Shown one piece after another: positions 11,613 through 20,693 of a DNA stretch of 64,000 bases (its first letter is position 1; the number at the start of each line of letters is the position of its first letter). This stretch comes from Virgisporangium aliadipatigenens (GTDB lineage Bacteria; Actinomycetota; Actinomycetes; Mycobacteriales; Micromonosporaceae): assembly GCF_016863615.1 (NCBI RefSeq), contig NZ_BOPF01000002.1:372001-436000 (forward strand). Direction: 5' to 3'. The translations under genes and the position numbers were made by a program. The notes under the pieces were generated by a model. The model had not been told where the DNA came from, ran no database searches, and was given only the letters and a program-made list of their open reading frames with translations.

Positions 11613-12989
11613 GTGTCCGCCGTTGATCACCTCACCGCCGCCGTCCGTGCCGCCGACACCCTCGGCGCCGGCGGCGATCCGCTCCGGGTCGAGAGTTCGC
11701 TGGCCGCGGCGGTCGGGGCCGCGGCCGCCGCGCTCGGCGCGGACCATCCGGACGTGCTGGCCGCCTCGTGCCGGCTGGCCGCGCTGTACCGGGAGCGCGG
11801 TGAGCTGTCCGAGGCGCGCCGGGTCCTGGAGACGGTTGTCGAGTCGGGGCGGCGGGTGCACGGTACGGCGCATCCGTCCGTTCTGGAGGCGACGTACGGG
11901 CTGGCGCTGGTCGCGGACGAGTTGGACAACGCCTACGAGGCGCGGCGCAACTTCGACCGGCTGGTGCGGCTGGGGCCGGCCGTGCTCGGGGCCGAGCATC
12001 TCTGGGTCGTTGCCGCGCGGCAATATCTCGGCCTCGCGTCGCCCGCCCCGGCGGCGCCGGTGCTCATCGCGCCGGTGACGGCGGTACCGGTGTCGGGGGC
12101 GCCGGTCACCGCGGTCCCTGTGTCGGCGGACCCGGTCACGGCGGTGCCGGCTCCGGCCGCGCCCGGGTCGGCGGTGCCGGTCTCCGTGGCCCCGGCGGCT
12201 TCGGTGCCGATGGCGGAGACGCCGGAGCGGGACGGCGCGGAGCCCGTGCCGGGGCGGTCGCGGCGGCTGATGGTGATCGGGGCCGTGGTGGGCGTGGTGG
12301 TGGTCGTTCTCGTCGCGGTGGTGCTGGCCGTCGTGCGCACCGGCGGCGACCGCGGCGCGGCGGCGAAGCAGACCGCCCGGGACGTTCCCGCGCCGGCGGC
12401 CAGCGCGGCCGTTCCGCCGCCGGGTCCGGCTCCCTCCGCCGGGGAGGTGGTGCCGTCCGCGGGTGGCCCCGGCGCCGTCGGGCCCTCCAGCGTTCCCCGG
12501 TCGAACGCCCCCGCGCAGAGCCCCACGCCGGCCGGCCCGCGCACGTTCAACGGGCGGTACCTGATCAGACCCGCGCACACCGGCCTGTGCATCGGCGAGG
12601 GGCCGGAGCTGTTCAAGAACACCGGCCGCACGGTGCTCGGCCAGCACGCGTGCGCCAACGTCACCCCGGCCACCCGCCTGGAGCCCACCGGCACGAACGT
12701 CTACCGCATCCTGCTGGAGGGCTCCGGCGTCGGCCCCTGCGCCTCGGTCGACTACGACGGCACCTACGACGGGCTGCTGCTCGCCGGGCGGGCCTGCAAC
12801 AACCAGCCCAACCAGCGGTTCACCCTGGAACCGGTGAGCGCCCCGGCGGTGGGGTACCGGCTGCGTTCGGTGTCGGGGCCGCAGTACTGCATCGGCGTGC
12901 TGGAGGGCAAGAAGCAGGACGGCGTGCAGATCATGCAGGCGAACTGCTCCGGCGGGGCCGGCGAGGTCTACACCCTGGAGGCCCGCTGA
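11613..12989 (+). CDS. Membrane-anchored TPR protein with ricin-type extracytoplasmic domain
   Basis: 458 residues from the GTG at 11613; a GTG at 11577 is an alternative and neither has a well-spaced Shine-Dalgarno. The N-terminal ~140 residues are TPR-like helices (LAASCRLAALYRERGELSEARRVLETV, ATYGLALVADELDNAYEARRNF) of the tetratricopeptide type found in STAND regulators. A Val/Pro/Ala linker of repeated VTAVPVSxxP units follows, then a transmembrane helix at about 219-242, a Pro/Ala-rich spacer and a C-terminal domain with CIGEGP, ACNNQPNQRF and YCIGV that fits a ricin-type trefoil. The layout suggests an inside helical platform connected to an outside ligand binder. Confidence 0.7.
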   Translation: MSAVDHLTAAVRAADTLGAGGDPLRVESSLAAAVGAAAAALGADHPDVLAASCRLAALYRERGELSEARRVLETVVESGRRVHGTAHPSVLEATYGLALVADELDNAYEARRNFDRLVRLGPAVLGAEHLWVVAARQYLGLASPAPAAPVLIAPVTAVPVSGAPVTAVPVSADPVTAVPAPAAPGSAVPVSVAPAASVPMAETPERDGAEPVPGRSRRLMVIGAVVGVVVVVLVAVVLAVVRTGGDRGAAAKQTARDVPAPAASAAVPPPGPAPSAGEVVPSAGGPGAVGPSSVPRSNAPAQSPTPAGPRTFNGRYLIRPAHTGLCIGEGPELFKNTGRTVLGQHACANVTPATRLEPTGTNVYRILLEGSGVGPCASVDYDGTYDGLLLAGRACNNQPNQRFTLEPVSAPAVGYRLRSVSGPQYCIGVLEGKKQDGVQIMQANCSGGAGEVYTLEAR

Positions 12990-13001
12990 CGCGCCACCCG
13001 G

Positions 13002-13165
13002 CTATGCGCCGGACGAGATCAGGAGGTGGCCGAGCGGGGTGAGCAGGTGGCGCACGGTGTTGCGGTCACGCTCCCTCGCCACCAGCCCGGCGGTGCGCAG
13101 CGCCGTGATGTGTTCGCTGGCGGTGGAGGACGGCTGCCAGCCGCCGGTTCGACGGCAGCTCGTTG
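13002..13165 (-). pseudogene. Remnant of an ArsR-type winged-helix regulator
   Basis: The minus strand ending at 13002 encodes STASEHITALRTAGLVARE and NTVRHLLTPLGHLL, the recognition helix and wing of DUF5937/ArsR-type regulators. There is no start or N-terminal domain in this frame, and plausible upstream sequence (SIPNELPSN) sits in another frame, so the gene is truncated and frameshifted. The rest of 13002-13252 holds nothing recognisable. Confidence 0.55.
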
Positions 13166-13252
13166 GGGATCGACGCGTGCACGGCGCTTATCCGGCTCTG
13201 CGGCGGCGGTGGCACGTGCAGTACCGGCGGCTCGCCGTCGTCCTCTGACGCG

Positions 13253-14056
13253 TCAGTCGGCGAAGTCGATGCTGCCGGTGCGGCGGCCGGCGGCGGCGAA
13301 GCGTTCGAAGAGCAGGCCGGCGACCAGAAACCATGCGGCGCCCACCCCGAGTGCGAGCCCGCAGTCGCGCAGGACCTCTCCCGGAGCGGCGTCGCCGGCC
13401 AGCCCGCGCACGGCGGCCACCCCGTGCGTGAGCGGGAGCGCCCGGGCCGTGGCGCCGACCCACCCCGGCCAGAACGACACCGGCACCATCACGCCGCAGA
13501 TCAGCATCATGACGGTGTTGGCGACGTTGCTGGAGACGTTCCGCAGCGAAGGTAGACCGAGCACGGCGGCCCCGACGGCGAGGCCGAACCCGTAGGTGGA
13601 GACGGCCACCACGACCAGGCAGCCGACGGCCGCGACCGCCCGCCACGGCGTCCACGTGACCCCGAACGCCGGCCCCACGGCGAACAGCGCCACCGAGGCC
13701 GTCGCGACGCCGCTCGGCAGCCACTGCACGCTGCGGCCCACGAAAACCGGCAACAGGCGGGTGGGCGCGGCGACGAGCAGCGGCAGGGTGCCGGCCTTGC
13801 GTTCCCAGGAGGACGACGCGACGCACATCATCACCTCCAGCGCGGTGACCATGACGGCGTTGCCGACGAAGAGGAAGCGCAGCCGCTCGGGCGAGTCGAG
13901 CAGCACGCCGATGAGGGCGAAGAAGACGACCTGCATCACGATGCGTCCGAGCCACCCGAACGTCCACGTCACCGGCGTGTAGACGACGCGCAGGTCGGCC
14001 ATGGCGTTGGCCGCGCTCGCCCGGACTACGCGCAACGCCCGCCCGGCCTCACGCAT
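13253..14056 (-). CDS. ABC-2 type transporter permease
   Basis: 267 residues from the ATG at 14056, overlapping the preceding permease stop by 8 bases. Six hydrophobic helices are apparent, including GRIVMQVVFFALIGVLL and VANTVMMLICGVMVPVSFWP, the latter typical of ABC-2 (DrrB/NodJ-like) permeases. A cytoplasmic MCVASSSWERKAGTLPLL segment is the usual coupling region. With the second permease and the ATPase upstream it would form a heteromeric exporter. Confidence 0.87.
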   Translation of the reverse strand: MREAGRALRVVRASAANAMADLRVVYTPVTWTFGWLGRIVMQVVFFALIGVLLDSPERLRFLFVGNAVMVTALEVMMCVASSSWERKAGTLPLLVAAPTRLLPVFVGRSVQWLPSGVATASVALFAVGPAFGVTWTPWRAVAAVGCLVVVAVSTYGFGLAVGAAVLGLPSLRNVSSNVANTVMMLICGVMVPVSFWPGWVGATARALPLTHGVAAVRGLAGDAAPGEVLRDCGLALGVGAAWFLVAGLLFERFAAAGRRTGSIDFAD

Positions 14057-14813
14057 GGCCCAGCGTCCCGGTCCGGCGCAGGCGGTCGACCGCCCGGCGC
14101 AGCGCCAGCAGCCCGGCGCACAGGCCCAGGAACCCGAGCCCGGCGATCGCCCCGAGCCGGGGCAGCACACCCTCCACAGTGGACGCGTCGACGGCGTCGC
14201 GCAGCAGGTCCGAACTCCACGACAGGAACACCGCCCGGCTCGGTGCGGCCAGCCAGTCGGGCAGCAGCGACACCGGCACGATCACCCCGCCGAGGACGTA
14301 GAACGGGTAGCTCAGCGAGTTCTGGAAGGTGCGTGCGGAGCGGGTCAGCACGAACACGGCCGACATGAGCCCGGCGGTGCCGGCCATCGCGAGGGCGCTC
14401 ACGAGCACCGTCGCGGCGAACACCACCGGGTGGGCGACGGTGACGACGACGCCGAAGACGGCCCACGCGGCGAGCCACGCCTCGACGAAGCCGAGCAGGC
14501 TCACCAGGGTCACGGCGGCCACCCGCCCGATGATGACGGCCGCGAACGACGACGGCGTCGCCACGAGCGCCTCCAGCGACCCGTTCTCGCGTTCGGCGGC
14601 GACGAGTTCGCCGGCGACGAGCAGCGCCATCTGCCACAGCGCGATCAGCGCGGGTGCGAGGACGGCGTGGCCGGCCAGGTCGGCGCGGCCGGCGTGCCGG
14701 GTGATGGCCAGGAAGACCAGCGTCATCAGCGGCGCGGTGACGAGGGCGAGCAGGTGGTCCGGCCGGTGCGGCAGTTCGCGCAGCTGGAAGCGGAAGCCGG
14801 CCAGCGCACTCAT
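14049..14813 (-). CDS. ABC-2 type transporter permease
   Basis: 254 residues from the ATG at 14813, overlapping the ATPase stop as ATGA. It has about six membrane spans. The coupling segment LVAAERENGSLEALVATP is diagnostic of ABC-2 permeases, followed by SYPFYVLGGVIVPVSLLPDWL. It is the first of two unlike permeases in the operon, so the transporter is probably a permease heterodimer. Substrate not determinable. Confidence 0.88.
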   Translation of the reverse strand: MSALAGFRFQLRELPHRPDHLLALVTAPLMTLVFLAITRHAGRADLAGHAVLAPALIALWQMALLVAGELVAAERENGSLEALVATPSSFAAVIIGRVAAVTLVSLLGFVEAWLAAWAVFGVVVTVAHPVVFAATVLVSALAMAGTAGLMSAVFVLTRSARTFQNSLSYPFYVLGGVIVPVSLLPDWLAAPSRAVFLSWSSDLLRDAVDASTVEGVLPRLGAIAGLGFLGLCAGLLALRRAVDRLRRTGTLGHA

Positions 14814-15775
14814 TTGTTCACCCGCATTCCGCGGTCGCCGATGACGTGCAGGTAGACGTCGGCGAGGCTGGGCAGGGCGGTGCTCACGTCGCCGACGCCG
14901 GCGTCCACCAGCAGGCGCAGCACGGCGGGTGCGGCGTCCTCGGCGCCGGTCTCGACCCGGATGCGGTCCGGCGGGACGTGGTGGACGGCGCGGACGCCGG
15001 GGAGCGCGCGCAGTTCGTCCACTGTGGAGGGGGGTACGTCGCGCGCCTCGACGCTCGCGTAGCGGGAGATCCACGTGCCGAGCGTGGCGGGGCGTTCCGT
15101 GGCGAGGATCCGGCCACCGTCCACAAGGGACACCCGGTCGCAGACCGCCTCCGCCTCGGCCATGTCGTGCGTGGTGAGCAGGACGGTGCGGCCCTCGGCG
15201 CGCAGTTCCCGCACCAGGTCGCGGAAGTCGTGCGCGGCCACCGGGTCCATGCCGGTGGTGGGCTCGTCGAGCAGGACGACGCGGGGGTCGCCGACCAGGC
15301 CGCGCGCCAGGTGCAGCCGCTGTTTCATGCCGCGGCTGAACCCCTCGACGCGTTCGTGGGCGCGGTCGGTGAGCCCGAAGCGCTCGAGCAGGGCGTCCAC
15401 CCGCTGGGACAGGCCGCGGCCGCGCAGTCCGTAGAGGGCGGCCCAGAACTCCAGGTTGGCGCGGGCGGTGAGCCTGGTGTAGAGGCCGCGTTCGCCGCCG
15501 AAGACGATGCCGACGCTCCGGCGTACGGCGGCCGTCTCACGAACGACGTCGTGACCGTCCACTGTGGCCGTTCCGCCGGTGGGCAGGAGCACGGTCGAGA
15601 GGATCTTGCAGAGGGTGGTCTTGCCGGCGCCGTTCGGGCCGAGGAGGCCGTGCACCTCGCCGGCCGGGATGGTCAGGTCGATGTGGTCGAGCGCCACGGT
15701 CTCCCGGCGGCGCCGGCCGCCGCCGAAGGTGCGGTGCAGGCGTTCGACCCGGATCGCGGGATCTGTGTCGGGCAT
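14810..15775 (-). CDS. ABC transporter ATP-binding protein (DrrA/antibiotic-exporter type)
   Basis: 321 residues from the ATG at 15775; an upstream ATG (15817) lacks support. All motifs are intact: Walker A GPNGAGKTT, signature FSRGMKQRL (LSGGQ variant with S-R-G-M), Walker B VVLLDEPTTGMD and H-switch TTHD. A C-terminal ~80-residue tail resembles DrrA-type regulatory domains. It is first in a three-gene exporter operon with two permeases, each coupled by overlap. The operon is divergent from a LuxR-type regulator only 61 bases away, which probably controls it. Confidence 0.92.
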   Translation of the reverse strand: MPDTDPAIRVERLHRTFGGGRRRRETVALDHIDLTIPAGEVHGLLGPNGAGKTTLCKILSTVLLPTGGTATVDGHDVVRETAAVRRSVGIVFGGERGLYTRLTARANLEFWAALYGLRGRGLSQRVDALLERFGLTDRAHERVEGFSRGMKQRLHLARGLVGDPRVVLLDEPTTGMDPVAAHDFRDLVRELRAEGRTVLLTTHDMAEAEAVCDRVSLVDGGRILATERPATLGTWISRYASVEARDVPPSTVDELRALPGVRAVHHVPPDRIRVETGAEDAAPAVLRLLVDAGVGDVSTALPSLADVYLHVIGDRGMRVNK

Positions 15776-15836
15776 GGGGCCATCGTGCCGACGCGGCCGG
15801 GACGCGCGCATACGCATAAATGACTACGGTGGGCGG

Positions 15837-18197
15837 ATGGTGCCGCTGTTCGGCCGGGAGGGCGTGCTCGCGCGGGTGCGGGAGCTGCTGGGCGACGGTG
15901 CGCGGGCGGTGGTGCTGACCGGGCCGGCCGGGGTCGGCAAGAGCCGGCTGCTGCGCGAGATCGCCGCCGAGGTGCCGGACGCCCGGGTGGTGGACGACCT
16001 GCACCGGCTGTCCGCGCGGCGGCTGGCGGAGCTGGTCCGGCCCGCCGAGGGTGTGCTGCTCGCGGCCGCCCGGGACGAGCCGGCGCCGCACCTGCTGGCC
16101 GCGCTCGACGCGTGGGCGCCGTTCGTCGTGCCGCTGCCGGGCCTCGACGTGGCGGCCGTCGCCGCGCTCGCGGAGGCGCTGCGGGGCGGGCCGCTGCCGG
16201 TCCGCGCCGCCGTCGACCTGCACCGCCGTTCCGGCGGCCGGCCGTACTGGGTCGAGCTGCTGCTGCGCGGCGAGCTGCCGCCGCTGGTCGCCGATTCCCT
16301 GGTCGAACGGGTATCGGCGGCCGGCCCCGACGCGCGCACCTGCGCGGAAGCGGTCGCCGTCCTGGGCACGCCGGCCGATCCGGACATCGTCGCCGCCGTG
16401 CTCGGCGTCGAGCCGGACGCGCTCGTGCCCACGCTGCGCACCCTGCTGGACCGGCGGATCCTCGGGCAGGGCACGGGCGGGCTCGTGGCGTTCGACCAGG
16501 AGGTGATGCGGGAGGCGCTCGTGGCGCGGGTGCCCGAACGACAGCGACTGCGCTGGCGGGCCGCGGCTCTGGAAGCGGCCCACGCGGCGGGTGTCGACGA
16601 CGCGACCCTGGCCCGGTACGGCGCCGGCCCCGAGGTGGCGCTGCGCGCCGCGGCCGCCCGCCTGCACGCCGGCGCGGGCACCGAGGCCCTCGCCCTGGCC
16701 GAACTGGCCCTGCCCGCCTGGCAGGCGCACGAGATCGCCGCCCGCGGCGCGCACCTCGCCGGCTACCTCGACGACGCCGAGGCGCACGCGCGGCGGTGGC
16801 GCGCCGGCACCGCCGAACCGGCCGCCGCACACTGCCTGATCGCCTCCCTGCGGTGGAGCCACGGCGACCTCGCCGGCCAGTGGGCCGCACTGGACGCCGC
16901 CCTCGACGCGGTCGACGACGCCCACCCGGCGCGGGTCACCGTCCTCGCCGCCCGCGCCAACGCCCTGATGCGCGCCGAACGGTTCGCCGAGGCGGTCGCC
17001 GCCGCCGACGAGACGATCGCCCTCGCCGAACGCGTCGGCGCGGCCGCCGAACGGCGCAGCGCGCTGGTCGACAAGGGCACCGCGCTCTGCTTCCTCGGCG
17101 ACCGCGGGCCGGGCCTGGCCCTGCTGCGCGCCGCGGCCCGCGAGTGCGAACGCGCCGGCGACCGGCTCACGCTCGGCCGCGCCCTCAACAACGCGCTCGA
17201 GCCGAGCCTGCACGGGCGCACCGACGCCGAACGCTGGGCCGGGTACGAGCGCACCTGGCGGCGCGCCACGCGGCTGCGCCTGTCCAACGCGCTCGGCAAA
17301 CTGGCCCGGCAGGCGGCCGTCCTGGCGCGGACCACCGGCCGGTGGGCGCCCGGCTGGGCGGCCGTCACGGGCCGGCTGCCCGAGGAGAGCGACCGCGCCG
17401 AACGGGTCACGCTCGCGGCGGTCGGCGGGGTGCTGGCGCTGGACGCCGGCCGGATCGACGACGCCGCCCGGCTGGCCGAACGCTGCGCCGCGGAGGCGCC
17501 CGGGCTGGACCAGTTCTGGGTGCGGGCCCACGTGGCGCTGCTGGACGTGGGCCTGACGGCGCACCGCCTCCCGCCGGCGGCGACCGTTCGCGCGCTGGCC
17601 CGGTACCGGCGCGCACTCTCGCCGGCCGACCACGCGCGCCGGCCGCACCGGGCCCTGGCGGCCGCCACGTACGCGCTGGATCACGGGGTGGCGCCGGGGA
17701 CGGTGCGCGCGTTCCTCACGGCGACCCTGCCCGCCGGCCTGCCCGCGGAGCTGGCCGACGCGGCCGCGCTGCTGTTCGGCGACGGAACGGTCGAGGAGAC
17801 GGAGGCGGCCGCGGAGCGCTGGCTGTCCCGGGTGGACGGTGCCGTCGCGCGGGCCGACGCGTGCGTGCGCCTGGGCCGGAACCGCCTGCGGCACGGCCGG
17901 GCCGGCGCCGCGCTGGACTGCGCCGACGAGGCGATCGGCCTGCTCGCCGAGTGGCCCGGCCCGCTGCTGTGCGCCGCCCGGCGGCTGCGCGCGGCGACCG
18001 GGGCCGACACGCCGCGGCTGACCGAACGGGAACGCGCCGTCCACGCGCTCGTCGTCACCGGACTGTCCAATGTGGACATCGCCGGGCGGCTGGGTGTGTC
18101 GCCGCGCACCGTCGCCGTGCACGTGTCTCGCCTGCTGGCGAAGACCGGCTGTGCGTCGCGCACCCAGCTGGCCGCACGCGCGCACGCGCACCCGTGA
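15837..18197 (+). CDS. LAL-type LuxR-family regulator (ATPase plus C-terminal HTH)
   Basis: 786 residues, ATG at 15837. The N-terminal AAA/STAND-type ATPase has Walker A GPAGVGKSRLLREI. The middle ~450 residues are Ala-rich helical repeats. The C-terminus is a LuxR/GerE helix-turn-helix: LTERERAVHALVVTGLSNVD, then GRLGVSPRTVAVHVSRLLAKTG. These large ATP-binding regulators act as activators of antibiotic or transport genes. The gene is divergent from the ABC exporter operon across 61 bases. Confidence 0.9.
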   Translation: MVPLFGREGVLARVRELLGDGARAVVLTGPAGVGKSRLLREIAAEVPDARVVDDLHRLSARRLAELVRPAEGVLLAAARDEPAPHLLAALDAWAPFVVPLPGLDVAAVAALAEALRGGPLPVRAAVDLHRRSGGRPYWVELLLRGELPPLVADSLVERVSAAGPDARTCAEAVAVLGTPADPDIVAAVLGVEPDALVPTLRTLLDRRILGQGTGGLVAFDQEVMREALVARVPERQRLRWRAAALEAAHAAGVDDATLARYGAGPEVALRAAAARLHAGAGTEALALAELALPAWQAHEIAARGAHLAGYLDDAEAHARRWRAGTAEPAAAHCLIASLRWSHGDLAGQWAALDAALDAVDDAHPARVTVLAARANALMRAERFAEAVAAADETIALAERVGAAAERRSALVDKGTALCFLGDRGPGLALLRAAARECERAGDRLTLGRALNNALEPSLHGRTDAERWAGYERTWRRATRLRLSNALGKLARQAAVLARTTGRWAPGWAAVTGRLPEESDRAERVTLAAVGGVLALDAGRIDDAARLAERCAAEAPGLDQFWVRAHVALLDVGLTAHRLPPAATVRALARYRRALSPADHARRPHRALAAATYALDHGVAPGTVRAFLTATLPAGLPAELADAAALLFGDGTVEETEAAAERWLSRVDGAVARADACVRLGRNRLRHGRAGAALDCADEAIGLLAEWPGPLLCAARRLRAATGADTPRLTERERAVHALVVTGLSNVDIAGRLGVSPRTVAVHVSRLLAKTGCASRTQLAARAHAHP

Positions 18198-18256
18198 TCC
18201 ACCTGCTGCGATACGCGCTTCTATGATCTCCCCACACGGGGGAGGGACGTACGTTC

Positions 18257-19336
18257 ATGTTTCATTTCGCACCGTCGTCGGCCGAGGCCGGCGTCGTCAT
18301 CGCGGTCACCGTCATCGGGGTCGTCGCGGCGCTCGGACTGTTGGCGGCGCTCGTGCTGCTGCGGCGGACGGGCCGGCTCGCCACGGCACCGCACTCCGCC
18401 GCACCGCCACGCCGGCGACGCGGCCTGACCGTGCTGTTCCTCGGCGGGTCGGTGGCGCTCTGGTTCGGCGGCCGGATCGACTTCGCCGCGCCCGGGCGGG
18501 TCGGGCCGTACACGCTGTTCGAGATGCACGGCGCGGGCGATCCCGCCTACTGGGTGGCGTACCAGGTGGGCAGCTACCTGCTGATCCTGCTGTCGGGTCT
18601 GCTGCTGCGGTACCGGGCCACGCTGCGCACGGTGCTGGGGCCGCCGGCGCTGCTGGTCGCCGTTCTCCTCAACACGCTGCTGCTCGCCGTGTACCTCAAG
18701 CTCGAACGCATCGACAGCAGGCTCATGCCGCAGAAGCTCGCCGGCGTGACGCCGGACGCCGACCAGGCGAGCGACGCGTCGCTGGCCAGCACGACGACGG
18801 TCGGCTGGGGGTTGGCGGTCCTCGGTGTGGTGCTGCTGACCGCGGTGGTGGTGCTCGTGCTGGCCGACCGGTACGAGCTGCCGGTGCTCGTCGCCGCGAC
18901 GGCGGCCGTCACGGTGCTGGCCGCGCCGGTGATGCCGGATGTCAGCTACTGGGGGCAGCGCGCGGACGGCAGCACGGAGCACGTGATGTACACGCCGTTC
19001 GAGATCGGTGGGCCGGCGTTCCTGTGGCCGCCGCTGCTGGTGCTGATGGCGGCGCTGGTGTGCGTCATCCCGGTGCTGCCGAAGTGGGTGCGCGGGTTCG
19101 CGACCGTGCTGGCGGTGCTGAGTCCGGTGCTGGTCGGGGTGGTGTCGGCGGCGGTCTACGGGCCGATCGAGGAGACGGTCTCGGCGCTGCTGCGCGAGGA
19201 CGGGTTCCGGGTCGCGGCGACCAGCCTCGGGATGGTGCCGTACCTGCTCATGTTCGCGGCTCTCGTGCTGGTGCCGGTGGCGGCGGTGCGCGGCTGGCGG
19301 GCCGGGCGGCGCGGCGGGTGGCTGCGCCCGAGCTGA
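18257..19336 (+). CDS. Polytopic membrane protein of unknown function
   Basis: 359 residues with GGGGGAGGGA as ribosome binding site. Around nine transmembrane helices are visible, the first at residues ~10-33 and the last near the C-terminus, separated by a basic loop (PPRRRRG) and two short extracytoplasmic loops. No catalytic motif, transporter signature or known domain is recognised. It stands alone between the LuxR-type regulator and a repeat protein, all on the plus strand. Confidence 0.75.
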   Translation: MFHFAPSSAEAGVVIAVTVIGVVAALGLLAALVLLRRTGRLATAPHSAAPPRRRRGLTVLFLGGSVALWFGGRIDFAAPGRVGPYTLFEMHGAGDPAYWVAYQVGSYLLILLSGLLLRYRATLRTVLGPPALLVAVLLNTLLLAVYLKLERIDSRLMPQKLAGVTPDADQASDASLASTTTVGWGLAVLGVVLLTAVVVLVLADRYELPVLVAATAAVTVLAAPVMPDVSYWGQRADGSTEHVMYTPFEIGGPAFLWPPLLVLMAALVCVIPVLPKWVRGFATVLAVLSPVLVGVVSAAVYGPIEETVSALLREDGFRVAATSLGMVPYLLMFAALVLVPVAAVRGWRAGRRGGWLRPS

Positions 19337-19367
19337 GCACGTTGCGCGGCCGGGCCACGATGCGCGC

Positions 19368-20585
19368 ATGGACCGCTCGCACGGCGTGCTGCTGCCCGAG
19401 GCCCGGCCGCTCCGGGACGCCCTGACCCGGGCGCGGGACCCGGCGACGCCCGGTGACGCGCTGCTGGCGATCGCGGTCGACCCGTTCGTGGTCGAACTGC
19501 GCACCGACGCGGCGAACGATCCGTACGTGTACATGGACTACCCCGGCCACCACGCCGACCTGCCCGCGCGGCGGGAGGCGTTCCTGGGCGCCCTGTTCAG
19601 CGCGCTGGCCCGGCACCCGAACGCGCCGCCGGACCTGCAGGAGCTGCTGGCGCGCGACGGGTTCGGGGCGGAGCTGATCCACAACCCGAACGCCGCGCCG
19701 GAGGTGCTCGACGGGCTGGCCCGCGCCGCCGACGGTCCCCGCGCGGGACTCGCGTCGCATCCGGCGAGCCCGACATCCACCCTGGACGTTCTGGCGTTCG
19801 AGGGTGTCGAGCCGGAGTCGGTGCTGCGCCATCGGCACGCGTCGGCGGCGGCCCGGGAGGCGGCGGCGTTCCTGCTCGGCAGCGGGGTGGCCGGGGAGGA
19901 GACGCTGCGCCGGATCGCGCGGCACGGGCGGGGTCGCGCGCCGCTGACCGTTGCCCGCCATCCGGGTACGCCGGCGGACGCACTGATGGAACTGGTCCGG
20001 CGCACGCCGTTCCCGGACCTGCTGGACGCGCTCATCGCGCATCCGAACGCCGACGCGCCCCTGCTGCGGGCCGTCGGCCGCACGCTGGTGGCGCGCTACG
20101 GGCGGCCGCACTCGCGGACGCTGTACACCGAGCCGGGCACCTACGACCCGGCCCAGCGGCGGATCCGCGCGATCCTGGCGCATCCCGCCTGCGACCCGGC
20201 GGTGCGCGCGCTCTTCGCCGGCATCGCGCCACTGGTGGAGCTGCCCGTCCCGGAACGCCGTCGGCTCGCCGCCGATCCGCACACCGACCCGGCGCTGTTG
20301 ACGGTGCTCGGGCTGGACGTCGACCGCAACGTGCTGCACGCACTGGCCGGGAACCCGGGCGCGCCGGCCGGGGTGCTCGCGGGTCTGGCGCCGCGGGGGC
20401 GGCGTTCGCCGTACGAGTCGCACAGCTTCGCCGGGCCGCTCGCGGCCAACCCCGGCTGCCCGCCGGAGGTGCTGCGGCGCGTGTACGAGTACGACGCCGG
20501 CCGGCTCCACTGTGGACGGTTGCTGCTGGCCAACCCGAACACGCCCGCCGACCTGCGTGAGATCCTGGCGTCGCGCCTGCGTTGA
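19368..20585 (+). CDS. LRV/HEAT-like solenoid repeat protein
   Basis: 405 residues. It is made of repeating ~24-30 residue units built around the motif (A)HPNAPPDLL/LIHNPNAAPEVLDGLA/ARHPGTPADAL/LAANPGCPPEVL, at least eight copies. This matches leucine-rich-repeat-variant (LRV) solenoids, a fold known from nitrogen-fixation-associated LRV proteins and common in actinobacteria as unknowns. No signal peptide is present, so it is probably cytoplasmic and a protein-binding scaffold. Confidence 0.75.
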   Translation: MDRSHGVLLPEARPLRDALTRARDPATPGDALLAIAVDPFVVELRTDAANDPYVYMDYPGHHADLPARREAFLGALFSALARHPNAPPDLQELLARDGFGAELIHNPNAAPEVLDGLARAADGPRAGLASHPASPTSTLDVLAFEGVEPESVLRHRHASAAAREAAAFLLGSGVAGEETLRRIARHGRGRAPLTVARHPGTPADALMELVRRTPFPDLLDALIAHPNADAPLLRAVGRTLVARYGRPHSRTLYTEPGTYDPAQRRIRAILAHPACDPAVRALFAGIAPLVELPVPERRRLAADPHTDPALLTVLGLDVDRNVLHALAGNPGAPAGVLAGLAPRGRRSPYESHSFAGPLAANPGCPPEVLRRVYEYDAGRLHCGRLLLANPNTPADLREILASRLR

Positions 20586-20693
20586 CGCGCCGCCGGTCCG
20601 GCCGACGCTGCCGGTCGGTCGCCGGTCGATCGCCGGTGTCGGTTGATAGGCAGAAGCTCGCCGGTGGGCTGTCCGTGGAGGGACGCTTCGCGG

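Noticed and set aside
12052-12200. Tandem DNA repeat or CRISPR-like array
   Set aside because: The repetitive bases encode the in-frame Val/Pro/Ala linker of the membrane TPR protein; units are irregular and have no spacers.
15537-18191. 884-codon minus-strand frame opposite the LuxR-type regulator
   Set aside because: Low-complexity translation dominated by Arg, Gly, Ala and Gln; the opposite strand has an intact ATPase and LuxR HTH.
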